From an uncultured Paracoccaceae bacterium (GTDB lineage Bacteria; Pseudomonadota; Alphaproteobacteria; Rhodobacterales; Rhodobacteraceae): 64,000 bases of DNA. The notes under the pieces are model-generated. The model saw only the letters and a list, made by a program, of their open reading frames with translations. It searched no databases and was not told the origin of the DNA. Of the stretch, positions 1 through 11,131 are shown in pieces. How positions within the stretch are numbered: the stretch's first letter is position 1; every line of letters begins with the position of its first letter. Location: positions 123,216 to 187,215 of the forward strand of contig CAKZRP010000067.1 in the NCBI GenBank assembly GCA_937146765.1. Direction: 5' to 3'. The position numbers were made by a program, and so were the translations under genes.

Positions 1-855
1 CAATTCGACCCGCGCGGCCAATGCCTTGCTCAAACGCAGGGACTCACGCGGAGCGTCCCCTCCCAGCGCGGCCAAGCGGGTTTCTGCCGCAGGCGGCAAA
101 CCTTCCTCGAGGTGTACCAGAGGTGCCAGCGCGCGATCATCCGCGCCGGGCAGGACCAGCGCCAGAACCCCGAGCTGCCGCATGACCGCAACCGAAGGCG
201 CCGGGTCGGGTGCGCGCAGCAGCTTCACCATCTCGGCCCCGACCCTCTCACGCGACAGCTGACCGAGACCCTCCTGGGTGTCCGAAATCGCCTCCAGAGC
301 CTCGGGATCAAACCCGTCCTCGGCTTTCCCGTACCAGCTGTGGAAGCGGAAATAGCGCAGGATCCGCAAGTAATCCTCGCGGATTCGGTTCTGCGCAGTG
401 CCAATGAATCGCACCCGCCGCGCCAAGAGATCGGGCAGTCCCCCCAGCGGGTCGACCACCGTGCCGTCCGGGCGCGCATAAAGCGCGTTCATGGTGAAAT
501 CGCGACGGCGGGCATCCTCTGCAATGTCACTGGCAAAGGCCACCACAGCGCGGCGGCCATCGGTTGCCACGTCCTTTCGAAAGGTGGTGATCTCATGCGG
601 GAGGCCCTCGGCGACCACGGTAACGGTTCCGTGCTCGATCCCGGTCGGCACAACCTTCAGCCCAGCGCTCTCGGCCAGTTGCATGACCCGTTGCGGAGTC
701 ACATTTGTCGCAAGATCAAGATCGGACACCGCTTCGCCGAGGAGCGCATTGCGCACACATCCGCCGACAAAATAGATCTCCGCCCCGCCGCTGACGAGGG
801 CATCGCATACCGCACGTGTCGAGGAAGCCTGTAACCAGGGCTGATCAATATTCAT
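1..855 (-). CDS. cca: CCA tRNA nucleotidyltransferase / poly(A) polymerase family, 3' end cut by window edge
   Basis: Absent from the ORF track because it runs off the window. Reverse complement from 855 reads MNIDQPWLQASSTRAVCDALVSGGAEIYFVGGCVRNALLGEAVSDLDLATNVTPQRVMQL, with the FVGGCVRN..SDLDLATN motif of class II CCA-adding enzymes. Start overlaps the stop of the upstream NUDIX gene. Confidence 0.9.
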   Translation of the reverse strand, partial: MNIDQPWLQASSTRAVCDALVSGGAEIYFVGGCVRNALLGEAVSDLDLATNVTPQRVMQLAESAGLKVVPTGIEHGTVTVVAEGLPHEITTFRKDVATDGRRAVVAFASDIAEDARRRDFTMNALYARPDGTVVDPLGGLPDLLARRVRFIGTAQNRIREDYLRILRYFRFHSWYGKAEDGFDPEALEAISDTQEGLGQLSRERVGAEMVKLLRAPDPAPSVAVMRQLGVLALVLPGADDRALAPLVHLEEGLPPAAETRLAALGGDAPRESLRLSKALAARVEL

Positions 856-1451
856 GGACGCTCCATCAGGGCGGCAAACCCGCGCAACATGCGCGCCGTG
901 GCACCCCAGATGTAATAAGGGCCGAAAGGCACCGCAAAATAGTATCGTCGGGTGCCGCGCCAGCGCCGTGACTGGATCTGATACCGCGTGACATCAAGCA
1001 CATGCGACAGCGGCGCGCGAAAAACTTCCGCGACCTCACCCGCTTCAGGCCGGATCTCGAAGGCTTCCGGAATCACGGCAATCGTCGGCGTGACCTGAAA
1101 CCCGGTCACCGTCTCGTGACAGGGCAAGGTGCCCAGCACCCTGGGCAAGTAGCGCGGCAGGCCAATCTCCTCCCAGGCTTCGCGCAGGGCGGCATCGGTG
1201 CTGTCTCGATCACCGGCATCCACCTTACCGCCGGGAAAGGCGATCTGACCCGGATGATGTTTGAGCGCGGAGGAGCGTTTGGTCAGCAGGACATTTGGTT
1301 CTGCTCCCCAAGTCTCGATACCCAATAGGACACCGGCAGGGCGTAGTTTGCGTCCTGCGGGCAAAACCGTCTCCGGGTTCAGATCAAAGTCCGAGGTCGC
1401 CGCGGCACGCAGCGTCAGCGCCTCGGTGATTGCGTCCTCCAGCGCCGACAT
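852..1451 (-). CDS. NUDIX hydrolase, CoA pyrophosphatase (NudL)-like
   Basis: Nudix box GGKVDAGDRDSTDAALREAWEEIGL; upstream HHPGQIAFPGG is typical of the CoA-pyrophosphatase subgroup. Confidence 0.9.
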   Translation of the reverse strand: MSALEDAITEALTLRAAATSDFDLNPETVLPAGRKLRPAGVLLGIETWGAEPNVLLTKRSSALKHHPGQIAFPGGKVDAGDRDSTDAALREAWEEIGLPRYLPRVLGTLPCHETVTGFQVTPTIAVIPEAFEIRPEAGEVAEVFRAPLSHVLDVTRYQIQSRRWRGTRRYYFAVPFGPYYIWGATARMLRGFAALMERP

Positions 1452-1456
1452 GACCC

Positions 1457-2434
1457 TCAGTCCCTTACAGCCTCAAATCCCACCGACTGCGGGTCCAGAT
1501 CGTAATGCGCGCCACAGAACTGGCAATCCGCAGTCACCCGGCCATCGTCCGTTGTCATGGTCCTGATGTCCTTGGCGGAATAGATCGACAGGCTCTGACG
1601 CACGCGTTCCTCGGAACAGGTACAGCCGAAACGGACCGCCTGAGCATCATAGACCCGGGGCTGTTCCTCGTGAAACAGGCGCAGCAGCAGTTCGCTGGGA
1701 GAGACCGAAGGGCCAATCAGCTCCAGATCCTCGACGGTGCCAAGCAGGATGTTCACCCGGTTCCAATGCTCTTCCTCCTCGCCATGGACGAGATCGGCCG
1801 CAGTGAGGATGGCACCAGTCCCCTCGCCCTGCGCCGCAAAGGGCGAGGCTTTGGGCATATGCTGCAGCATGATGCCGCCGGCGCGCCAGTGCTCCGGTTT
1901 GCCCGGTTCGGCGGATTTGCCAAAGCTCAATTCGAAACGGGTCGGAAGCTGTTCGGACTGCGCAAAATAGGCTTCGGCGCATTTGGACAGCGACCCTTCG
2001 GTCAGTGGAGTGATGCCCTGATAGGGTTGGGTGCCACTGCCTTGGTCGATCAGGATTGCGAAATAGCCCTCTCCGACCTGATCGAAGGGGTTGCCTGAGG
2101 TCAGCCGATCGGCATCAAAGCTGGCATAGGCACGAATACGGGCGGGTTCGCCCTCCCGCTCCGGCGCATAGTAATCGGTGGCGATCATCCGCACCGGACC
2201 CTTGGATTGCACCTGCAGCGAGAGTTTCCAGCGCAGGCTCATGGTCTGGCCGATCAGCGCCGTCAGAAGCGCCATCTCTGCCACCAGGGCCTCGACCACC
2301 AGCGGGTAGTCGTGCTGTTTCAGGATACCGTCCAACACGCCGTCCAGCCGCGCCACGCGGCCCCGCATGTCGGATGCATCAAGCTGGAAGGGCAGGACGG
2401 TGTCGTCCCACGCGATTTTCGAACCAAGTGTCAT
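1457..2434 (-). CDS. hslO: Hsp33 redox-regulated chaperone
   Basis: C-terminal CTCSEER...CQFCGAHYDLD zinc/redox cysteines and overall Hsp33 architecture. Confidence 0.93.
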   Translation of the reverse strand: MTLGSKIAWDDTVLPFQLDASDMRGRVARLDGVLDGILKQHDYPLVVEALVAEMALLTALIGQTMSLRWKLSLQVQSKGPVRMIATDYYAPEREGEPARIRAYASFDADRLTSGNPFDQVGEGYFAILIDQGSGTQPYQGITPLTEGSLSKCAEAYFAQSEQLPTRFELSFGKSAEPGKPEHWRAGGIMLQHMPKASPFAAQGEGTGAILTAADLVHGEEEEHWNRVNILLGTVEDLELIGPSVSPSELLLRLFHEEQPRVYDAQAVRFGCTCSEERVRQSLSIYSAKDIRTMTTDDGRVTADCQFCGAHYDLDPQSVGFEAVRD

Positions 2435-2510
2435 GGGGTTTCCTTAACGGCCGGCTATTGGCATACCGACGCTATATAGGCTTTTCAGCATCAGAGGGAA
2501 GGGGCAGCCA

Positions 2511-2954
2511 ATGATCAGACGGTTTGGAGAGGTCCCAGACAGGGACGCACACTATAGGGTACGGCCCGGTGTCTACGCGCTGCTACCACTCAACGGCCAG
2601 TTTCTGCTGACCTGCCAATATGAGGAAGACCCGGATATCCAATTGCCCGGTGGCGGCATCGATCCAGGCGAATCGCCCATCCCGGCCCTGCACCGAGAGG
2701 TCTATGAGGAAACCGGGTGGAAGATCGCCGCGCCGCGCCGCATCGGAGCGTTTCGCCGCTTTGTCTTCATGCCGGAATACGACCTGATGGCCGAAAAGAT
2801 CTGCCACATCTACGTGGCTCGTCCGGTGATGCGCCTCAGCGATCCGGTCGAAAAGGACCATTCCGTGCTCTGGATGCCGCCGCGGGAGGCGGCGCAGGTC
2901 CTCGGCAATGCCGGGGACCGTTACTTTGCCCAGATGTTTGCCGATTTCTCATGA
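2511..2954 (+). CDS. NUDIX hydrolase
   Basis: LPGGGIDPGESPIPALHREVYEETGW Nudix box. Confidence 0.88.
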   Translation: MIRRFGEVPDRDAHYRVRPGVYALLPLNGQFLLTCQYEEDPDIQLPGGGIDPGESPIPALHREVYEETGWKIAAPRRIGAFRRFVFMPEYDLMAEKICHIYVARPVMRLSDPVEKDHSVLWMPPREAAQVLGNAGDRYFAQMFADFS

Positions 2955-2978
2955 ACCACCCGGGCCCGGTTGTGTGCT

Positions 2979-4256
2979 TCAGGGCCCTTGAAACTCGAAC
3001 AAGGTGGCAGAGATATCATCCTCAAGCCCCTTGTCATCCCCCATCACCTGAGTGAGATGCCAGTAGAGATCGTCAAGGAACTCCTTGCCACTCTGTTTTG
3101 GGTCACAGCGTTTCACCAGATCGAGAAGGCCATCCGTGTCCAGCATGGACCCGTCCTTCAGATGTGCTTCGGTGAACCCATCGGAATAGAGGAGAAGGCG
3201 ATCCCCTATTCCCATTACGAACTCTTCCTGATCGTAGTCGATGTCCGGAACCAGACCGACCGGCACGCCACCCTTGCCGATGAATTCCATCGAGCCATCT
3301 GCCCGGATCAGCAGCGGATGCGGGTGACCCGCCTGCACCATCTTGACCACGCCAGTGCGCAGGTCGGCGATGCAATAGGCCATGGTAAAATACTCTTCGA
3401 TCCCGGTATCGGCGATCAGACGCGCATTAAGCACGCTGGCGACCTCTTCCGGCGGACGCAGGGCATAAAAGCGGTTGAACTTCTTTTCCATGCCGACGTT
3501 TTGGTCGAAGTAGGTCGAGGACAGATAGCCCCCCAAACGCGCGGTCATCATCGCCGAGGTGATGCCATGTCCGGACACATCGATGGAATAGAACCCGAGG
3601 CGGTTTATGCCCGGAGAGAACATGCCCACAAGGTCGCCACCGATGTGACCACAGGGCTTCAGCAGCAGGTTCACTTCTGATGCACCAAAGGACCGTGTCA
3701 GTTCCGGCACCAGGGATTCCTGGATCTTGCGAGCCTGCATCAGATCCTTGTCGATAGCATCATAGACGGTCTGCAATTCGTCCAGTGTTTCCGAGACGAT
3801 GCGGTTCTTCTCGAACAACTCCCGCTGCATCCGCAGGATCCGCTCCCCCGCGGAAATTCGCGCCCGCAACTCGTCCGAACTGACCGGCTTGGTCAGGAAA
3901 TCATCCGCGCCCGCGTCGAGTCCCTCCGCGACCTCGTTCTTCTCGCTCTTGGAGGTGAGGAGGATAAAATAGCTGTATGATTCATTGGCTTCCGCGCGGA
4001 AGGCTCGGCAGAACTCGATCCCGTTCATGCCCGGCATCATCCAGTCACTGAGGATCAGATCTGGCGGGTCAGCCCGGCAGATCTCCATCGCCTCTTCGCC
4101 GCCTTCGGCTTCGACGACGTCAAAGCCCCACTTCTTCAGCGAGGCGACAAGAATGCGTCGCTGCAAGCGGCTGTCATCCACAACCAGCACGCGCCGGATG
4201 GATCCGCTCACAGGCAAATCTTCGCCATTAACTGAATGCTCTGGCAGCACCGACAA
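2979..4256 (-). CDS. Response regulator with C-terminal PP2C/SpoIIE-type serine phosphatase (RsbU/RssB-like)
   Basis: N-terminal REC (RRVLVVDDSRLQRRI...LILSDWMMPGMNG...KPVSSDEL) followed by a PP2C-like domain (GGDLVGMF...DVSGHGITSAMM...LLLYSDGFTEA). Confidence 0.9.
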   Translation of the reverse strand: MSVLPEHSVNGEDLPVSGSIRRVLVVDDSRLQRRILVASLKKWGFDVVEAEGGEEAMEICRADPPDLILSDWMMPGMNGIEFCRAFRAEANESYSYFILLTSKSEKNEVAEGLDAGADDFLTKPVSSDELRARISAGERILRMQRELFEKNRIVSETLDELQTVYDAIDKDLMQARKIQESLVPELTRSFGASEVNLLLKPCGHIGGDLVGMFSPGINRLGFYSIDVSGHGITSAMMTARLGGYLSSTYFDQNVGMEKKFNRFYALRPPEEVASVLNARLIADTGIEEYFTMAYCIADLRTGVVKMVQAGHPHPLLIRADGSMEFIGKGGVPVGLVPDIDYDQEEFVMGIGDRLLLYSDGFTEAHLKDGSMLDTDGLLDLVKRCDPKQSGKEFLDDLYWHLTQVMGDDKGLEDDISATLFEFQGP

Positions 4257-4414
4257 TCCCTCATAAACGCGGCGTGTCCCCTCGTGACCTTTGTAGAAAA
4301 CACCTGATCGGCTTAATAGCTGATGAAGAATAAAGTTTTAGTAGAGTTTTTTTCCTTTACTATACTTTTACTGGCTTTGACATAGGCTGCGCACAGCGCT
4401 GAGACGATGTTTGG

Positions 4415-4747
4415 ATGACGACGATGATAGATTGGCCCCGTGTAAGAGAGCTCAAGGAAGAAGTTGGCGAAGACGGTTTTGAAGAGGTGATCGAACTCTT
4501 TCTGGAAGAGGTCGAGGAGGTCATCTCGAAATTGGAAACCGGAGATCGCTCGCAACTGGAACAGGACCTGCATTTCCTGAAAGGCAGTGCCCTCAACCTC
4601 GGTTTCCAGAACTTCTCCAACCTCTGCCTCGACGGCGAGAGAATGAGCGCCAATGGGCAGGCGTCGGATGTAGACGTCGCGCTGATCATCGACAGCTACA
4701 ACAAATCCAAGGCAACTTTCCTGGCGGATGTCGGCTCCCACGCCTGA
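4415..4747 (+). CDS. Histidine phosphotransfer (Hpt) domain protein
   Basis: Small helical protein with HFLKGSALNLGF, the Hpt phospho-His motif (HxLKGSAxNLG); divergent from the REC-PP2C gene. Confidence 0.85.
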   Translation: MTTMIDWPRVRELKEEVGEDGFEEVIELFLEEVEEVISKLETGDRSQLEQDLHFLKGSALNLGFQNFSNLCLDGERMSANGQASDVDVALIIDSYNKSKATFLADVGSHA

Positions 4748-4773
4748 CGACCCGGACCTGAGTTCCCGATCTG

Positions 4774-6000
4774 TCAGATCACGAATTGCGCCAGTGTCTC
4801 GTCACTGGTGATGTCGGTATAGGTAAAGCCTGCCGCATCCAGTTGCGCGAACAGAGGTACAAAATTCTCCGGGCGCGTGGTTTCGATGCCGATCAGGACC
4901 GAACCGAAGTTGCGTGCCGACTTCTTCATATATTCAAACCGCGCAATGTCATCCTCAGGGCCGAGAATATTTAGAAACTCCTTGAGCGCGCCGGGCCGTT
5001 GGGGCAGCCGCAGGAGGAAATACTTTTTGACCCCCGAGTAGCGTTGCGCCCGTTCCTTGACCTCCGGAAGGCGTTCGAAATCGAAATTGCCGCCGGAGGT
5101 CAGACAGACCACCGTCTTGCCCTTGATCCAGGTCCGAAGGTCACCCAGCGCCTCAACCGCAAGCGCCCCGGCCGGTTCCAGCACAATACCTTCGACGTTC
5201 AGCATCTCGAGGATCGTGGTGCAGATCCTGTCCTCCGGCAGGGTCAGCACATCCGGGAGGGGGATATTCTTCAGGATCTCGAAGGGACGTTCGCCGATCT
5301 TTCCAACCGCTGCGCCATCAACAAAGGTATCGACCCGACCCAGAGCCACCGGATGCCCGGCCTCCAATGCGGCCCGCAAACAGGCGCCACCTTTGGGTTC
5401 CACAAACAAGGCATGGACCGCCTCACCGAAATACTGCGCCACGCCCGAGGACATGCCACCGCCACCCACCGGCAGGATCACATGATCCGGGGTCCGGCCC
5501 AGCTGGCTTTCGATTTCAACCGCAATCGAGGCCTGACCCTCGATCACATCGTCATCATCAAAAGGGGATAGAAAGTAGCCGCCCTGCTCGGCGCACCATG
5601 TCTGCGCGGCGGCCAGGGTCACGTCGAAATAGTCGCCAACCAGATGGATCTCGATATTGTCGCCGCCAAACATGCGGGTCTTCTGAATCTTCTGCTGCGG
5701 CGTGGTCACCGGCATGAAGATCACGCCCTTCTTGTTCATCTGGCGGCACATATAGGCCATGCCCTGCGCGTGATTGCCGGCTGAGGCACAGACAAACAGC
5801 TCCTTGTTGGCCTGTTTGCGCATCGCATTGAGCGCCCCGCGGATCTTGTAGGATCGCACGGGGCTCAGGTCCTCACGCTTGAGGTAGATATCCGCATCAA
5901 AGCGCGCGGACAGGAGTTCATTGCGTTGCAGCGGCGTGGGCGGGAAGACATCGCGCATCGCCGCCTCGGCCGCCTGGGCCTGGGTCCGAAAATTGGTCAT
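4774..6000 (-). CDS. ilvA: Threonine ammonia-lyase (threonine dehydratase), PLP-dependent
   Basis: LKREDLSPVRSYKIRGA PLP-lysine motif, SAGNHAQG, C-terminal ACT-like region; likely start at 6000 (MTNFRTQ) rather than the track start 6048. Confidence 0.92.
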   Translation of the reverse strand: MTNFRTQAQAAEAAMRDVFPPTPLQRNELLSARFDADIYLKREDLSPVRSYKIRGALNAMRKQANKELFVCASAGNHAQGMAYMCRQMNKKGVIFMPVTTPQQKIQKTRMFGGDNIEIHLVGDYFDVTLAAAQTWCAEQGGYFLSPFDDDDVIEGQASIAVEIESQLGRTPDHVILPVGGGGMSSGVAQYFGEAVHALFVEPKGGACLRAALEAGHPVALGRVDTFVDGAAVGKIGERPFEILKNIPLPDVLTLPEDRICTTILEMLNVEGIVLEPAGALAVEALGDLRTWIKGKTVVCLTSGGNFDFERLPEVKERAQRYSGVKKYFLLRLPQRPGALKEFLNILGPEDDIARFEYMKKSARNFGSVLIGIETTRPENFVPLFAQLDAAGFTYTDITSDETLAQFVI

Positions 6001-6078
6001 GGGGATTTGGTGGCGCAAAGCCGCGCCCAAGGCAAGAGGGCGCGGCAATGCATTCCTTGGTATGCCAAGAGGGACCGG

Positions 6079-6840
6079 TTAGATCGGGCGCTTTTCGACG
6101 TAGTGGCCATAAACCGTGGTCAGGATCGAGACGTTGGCCATGGTCATCACAAAGATGGTGCCCAAGGAGAAAACGATCCCCAGCGGCGCAAAGATCGCCA
6201 TCGAGGCCGCCGTCACCAGCTGCAGACCGATTTGAACGATTGCAAGCACCACAAAGAGCAGGATCGCAGCCCCAGCCGAGCCTTTGGTGGCGTCGATACT
6301 CTCACTCAGGGTCAGAGGGCGACCAATCGCGGCAGCCGCAAACATCGGCAGGAGACGAAAGGCAAACAGGCCAAGGGCGACCAAAGCGGCAATCCCAAGC
6401 AGGACCGCGATGGCTTGGGATACCTGTGCAAAGGCCACAAGCAAGAGCGCGACCAGCATCCACGAGACGCCCAAGATCAACCCGAACATCAGACCCCGGC
6501 CAAAATAGGCAAGGATCCGGTCAAAATGGAACGGCGGGATCCACCCTGTCGGATATTCCTCCAGCAGAACAAACCGATGCCACGCTACAAAGACCCAAAG
6601 CTCCAGCACGAAGAAGACAATGATCGCCAAGAACAACTTCAACCCGAAGCCAGAGGGAGCCGAAGAAAGAGGCTGCTCTCCCGCGCCGGTGATCTCGGAC
6701 AAATAAGAGAAATCCTGCCACAGGAGCCCGGCGAACACGACCCCAGCGAGGAGAACCGGCACCAGCGCGATACGAAACGCCCACCCGATGTTGCGCAACA
6801 CCATGTTGAGGGAATGGGAGAATATCTTCCAACCAGTCAT
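6079..6840 (-). CDS. Multi-pass integral membrane protein, unknown function
   Basis: Long ORF with several hydrophobic helices; no specific family recognised. Confidence 0.7.
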   Translation of the reverse strand: MTGWKIFSHSLNMVLRNIGWAFRIALVPVLLAGVVFAGLLWQDFSYLSEITGAGEQPLSSAPSGFGLKLFLAIIVFFVLELWVFVAWHRFVLLEEYPTGWIPPFHFDRILAYFGRGLMFGLILGVSWMLVALLLVAFAQVSQAIAVLLGIAALVALGLFAFRLLPMFAAAAIGRPLTLSESIDATKGSAGAAILLFVVLAIVQIGLQLVTAASMAIFAPLGIVFSLGTIFVMTMANVSILTTVYGHYVEKRPI

Positions 6841-6968
6841 CTGAATGATCCTAAAATGAATAATTGGCGGCGATCATATCGACTTCTGCTCTCCCGAAAA
6901 CCCCAGAAACCTTGCGTATCCTCGCAAAAGGCGGTAGTGCGCTGGCGTTCTACTCATGAGGAAATCCA

Positions 6969-8188
<1,220 letters not shown>

Positions 8189-8192
<4 letters not shown>

Positions 8193-8659
8193 TGAGCATC
8201 GACGACGATTTCGACGAGGATTTTCCCGAGGAAGATCTGGAAGAGGAACTCGACATGTTTGTCGAGGCCCAGAACGCCGTCTGGAGCGAGGTCGTCGCCG
8301 AGTTGACAGCTGGCAACAAGACGAGCCACTGGATGTGGTTCGTCTTTCCCCAATTGGCCAGCCTCGGCCAATCGCCGATGTCCCAGCTCTATGGGCTGGA
8401 GGATCTGCGGGAAGCCACGGCCTACCTCGAGCACCCCATTCTGCGTGCCCGATTGCTTGAGGCTTGCGACCTGATGCTGATCCATGCCGATCAGACGCCA
8501 GAGGCAATCCTGGGCAAAGTGGACGCCCGTAAATTGCGTTCCTGTGCCACGCTGTTCGCTGCGGTGGCGGATGCGCCTCCGCAGTTCCGCCAGATCATAG
8601 AGACTTTCTTTCAGGGCGTGTCTTGCGACAAGACCCAACAAGATCTTGCCTCATCCTGA
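8189..8659 (+). CDS. DUF1810 family protein with acidic N-terminal extension
   Basis: [39 protein letters not shown] is the DUF1810 signature; start overlaps argG stop. Confidence 0.82.
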
Positions 8660-8767
8660 GCCAATGCTCGGGAAAAGCGGGGAAATTTGCTTGGAAATGT
8701 CCTGTCGCCCTGACCGGAGAACCTGTTAAACTCATCTTCAGGGACGGAATTTTTCCTGGAGCGTGAC

Positions 8768-9154
8768 ATGAAGCCTCTATTTTTTGCCGGATTGATGCTC
8801 GGCAGCGCGACCCCGGCTCTGGCGGACTTCAAGATCTGCAACCAGACCGACAGCCGCGCTTTCGCCTCCATCGGCTACAAGGAAAACGAGGAATGGGTCT
8901 CCGAAGGCTGGTGGACGATCGAACCCGGTGACTGCAGCATACCCGTCATCGGTGATCTCAAGAACCGTTACTATTATATTCGCGCCGAAAGCAGCACCGG
9001 CAATTGGGTCGGAGATTTCACCTTCTGCTACATCAACGATGCCTACACCATCCGAGGCGACGAGAACTGCACCGCACGCGGCTACAAGACTGGTGGGTTT
9101 TTCGAGGTTGATACCGGCAATGCACTGGATTGGACCCAGAATCTGACCAATTGA
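8768..9154 (+). CDS. Secreted DUF1036 family protein
   Basis: Signal peptide (MKPLFFAGLMLGSATPALA) then DFKICNQTDSRAFASIGYKENEEWVSEGWWTIEPGDC, DUF1036-like. Confidence 0.85.
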   Translation: MKPLFFAGLMLGSATPALADFKICNQTDSRAFASIGYKENEEWVSEGWWTIEPGDCSIPVIGDLKNRYYYIRAESSTGNWVGDFTFCYINDAYTIRGDENCTARGYKTGGFFEVDTGNALDWTQNLTN

Positions 9155-9247
9155 TACCCCCGCCCCAAGGCTGCCCTGTGGTCATGCTTGTCTGTGACAT
9201 CCGGGGCTTCCTATAGCTTGGAAGAGGCATATCCGGGGAGGATCACC

Positions 9248-9529
9248 ATGCTGGAAGATATCGCAGCCGATATCCGCAAGGGATTGAACGGCAAGAGCTT
9301 TGACGGTTCGCTCAAGTTCGACTGCGGCGATGACGGGGTTGTCATTCTCGACAATGGGGACGTGAAGACCGCAGATCAGGACACCGACTGCACCCTGCGT
9401 CTCAGCACAGAGAACCTCAAGAAGCTGCTGCGCGGACAGCTCAACCCGATGACCGCGGTGATGATGGGAAAGATCAAGATTTCGGGCGAAATGGGCGTCG
9501 CCATGAAACTGGGCAAGCTGATCGGCTAA
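9248..9529 (+). CDS. SCP2 sterol-binding domain protein
   Basis: MLEDIAADIRKGLNGKSFDGSLKFDCGDDGVVILDNG...MTAVMMGKIKISGEMGVAMKLGKLIG, SCP2 fold signature; start chosen at 9248. Confidence 0.85.
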   Translation: MLEDIAADIRKGLNGKSFDGSLKFDCGDDGVVILDNGDVKTADQDTDCTLRLSTENLKKLLRGQLNPMTAVMMGKIKISGEMGVAMKLGKLIG

Positions 9530-9536
9530 GCCCCTC

Positions 9537-10250
9537 TCAGAGGCTCAGCACCTTCATGTCCTCGTAATACCCCATCGCCTGATCCAGCACCGGCTTCAGC
9601 GCATCAGGCACCTCCGGCAGGGGACCTTCGGGGCCGGCAAAGCCGGTGGAATTCCACACTGCGCCGTACCAATGCCGCGCCCAGACGCCATCGTCCTTGT
9701 GGCCGCCTCGGGGCCATTTCAGCATCTCCGGCGAAAACGGCAGGCCAATCGCATCGCACAACTGCTCCAGCTTCTCCGCCGGAGCCTCACGAATGTCGTG
9801 GCTGTTGATGACCACCGGCCTCTGGCCCCAGCTTTGAACCAGCTTGAACAGCTCTGCCTGCTGCCGAAAGCCGATGTCCTCCAGCCCCACTGCATCATAT
9901 TTGGAGACAAAGGAGGCGATGACCCGCGCCGGATGACGGATCAGGAACACATTGGTCACCTCCTGCATCCAGTCTCGCGGGATGCCGGGGATCATGTGCT
10001 GGGTCATGTGCTTTTGGTAGAAATGCGGCTTGGCGCCCGGGATCGGCCCGAGCAAGGCCTTGGCCACGATCTCCGCCTCCTGCGGCTGCCTGTCGAGAAT
10101 CTCGTCCCGCATCGGATGCTCGAGACCGGTCTGGGCGAGATAGGCCGCGTAGAAAGGCTCGTCCACCACGGCACAATCGCTACGTGCGCCAAAGGCATAC
10201 ATCATCGCGGTGGAAAGGTTCCGGGGCCCGGACCACATGGCAATCCGCAT
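9537..10250 (-). CDS. Sulfotransferase-like P-loop protein
   Basis: MRIAMWSGPRNLSTAMMYAFG (PAPS-binding-like loop) and FLIRHPARVIASF. Confidence 0.78.
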   Translation of the reverse strand: MRIAMWSGPRNLSTAMMYAFGARSDCAVVDEPFYAAYLAQTGLEHPMRDEILDRQPQEAEIVAKALLGPIPGAKPHFYQKHMTQHMIPGIPRDWMQEVTNVFLIRHPARVIASFVSKYDAVGLEDIGFRQQAELFKLVQSWGQRPVVINSHDIREAPAEKLEQLCDAIGLPFSPEMLKWPRGGHKDDGVWARHWYGAVWNSTGFAGPEGPLPEVPDALKPVLDQAMGYYEDMKVLSL

Positions 10251-10425
10251 CTATATTCTCCCTGCTCTTCTGGGTTGTGCCGACGCTAGAGGAAAGCCCG
10301 CTTGCTTCCAACCGGTAAACTACCGTCACCCTTGCGTGACATTTGGTGTCAGCAACTTGGCCGACTCTCCTCCCTGCGGCAGGCTCCTGCGCGACAGCAA
10401 CACCCTGTCACCCACGGAGGATGTC

Positions 10426-11091
10426 ATGAGCCGTCTGGATACATGGAAACATATCACGCTTGCCGCCTTCATCGGCCTTGGTGCGCTGGTGCGGGGACAG
10501 GAGGTCGCCGCCCAAACTCAGGAAAGCCTGATTGTCGCCGGTGGTTGTTTCTGGTGCGTCGAGAGCGATTTTGAATCGGTAAAAGGCGTGTCGGAGGTGA
10601 TCTCCGGTTACACAGGCGGCACCACCGCAAACCCGACATACAAGCAAGTCGGGCGCGGTGGCACAGGTCACTACGAAGCAGTGGAAATCCTGTTCGATCC
10701 CGCCATTGTCTCGCGACAGTCGCTGCTGGACCTTTTCCTGCGCTCTGTTGACCCAACTGATGCTGGCGGCCAGTTCTGTGACCGAGGTGAGAGCTACCGC
10801 ACCGCCATTTTCGTCTCTGACACAGGCGAAAAATCCCTAGCCGAGCGCGCTGTCGCAAAGGCGGAAGCCCAGTTGGGTCAGGACATCGTGACCCCGGTCC
10901 TCGACGCCAAGCCGTTCTATCGGGCGGAGGAGTATCATCAGGACTACTACAAGGGGGAAGGCCTCGTTCTGACCCGCTTTGGCCCGCTGAGCCAGTCAAA
11001 GGCCTATAAACGCTATCGGGCTGCCTGTGGACGGGATGCGCGCGTGGCACAGCTGTGGGGATCTGACGCGCCCTTTGTTGCCGGCCATTGA
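10426..11091 (+). CDS. msrA: Peptide-methionine (S)-S-oxide reductase, probably exported
   Basis: VAGGCFWCVESDFESVKGVSEVISGYTGG; start at MSRLDTW (10426) gives a signal-peptide-like N-terminus. Confidence 0.93.
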   Translation: MSRLDTWKHITLAAFIGLGALVRGQEVAAQTQESLIVAGGCFWCVESDFESVKGVSEVISGYTGGTTANPTYKQVGRGGTGHYEAVEILFDPAIVSRQSLLDLFLRSVDPTDAGGQFCDRGESYRTAIFVSDTGEKSLAERAVAKAEAQLGQDIVTPVLDAKPFYRAEEYHQDYYKGEGLVLTRFGPLSQSKAYKRYRAACGRDARVAQLWGSDAPFVAGH

Positions 11092-11094
11092 AAA

Positions 11095-11112
11095 AGGGGC
11101 TGATGGGCCCCT
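11095..11112. terminator. Hairpin between convergent msrA and ribokinase genes
   Basis: AGGGGC-TGATGG-GCCCCT stem-loop flanked by AAAA and ATTT. Confidence 0.6.
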
Positions 11113-11131
11113 ATTTCCGGGTCAGATGCCC

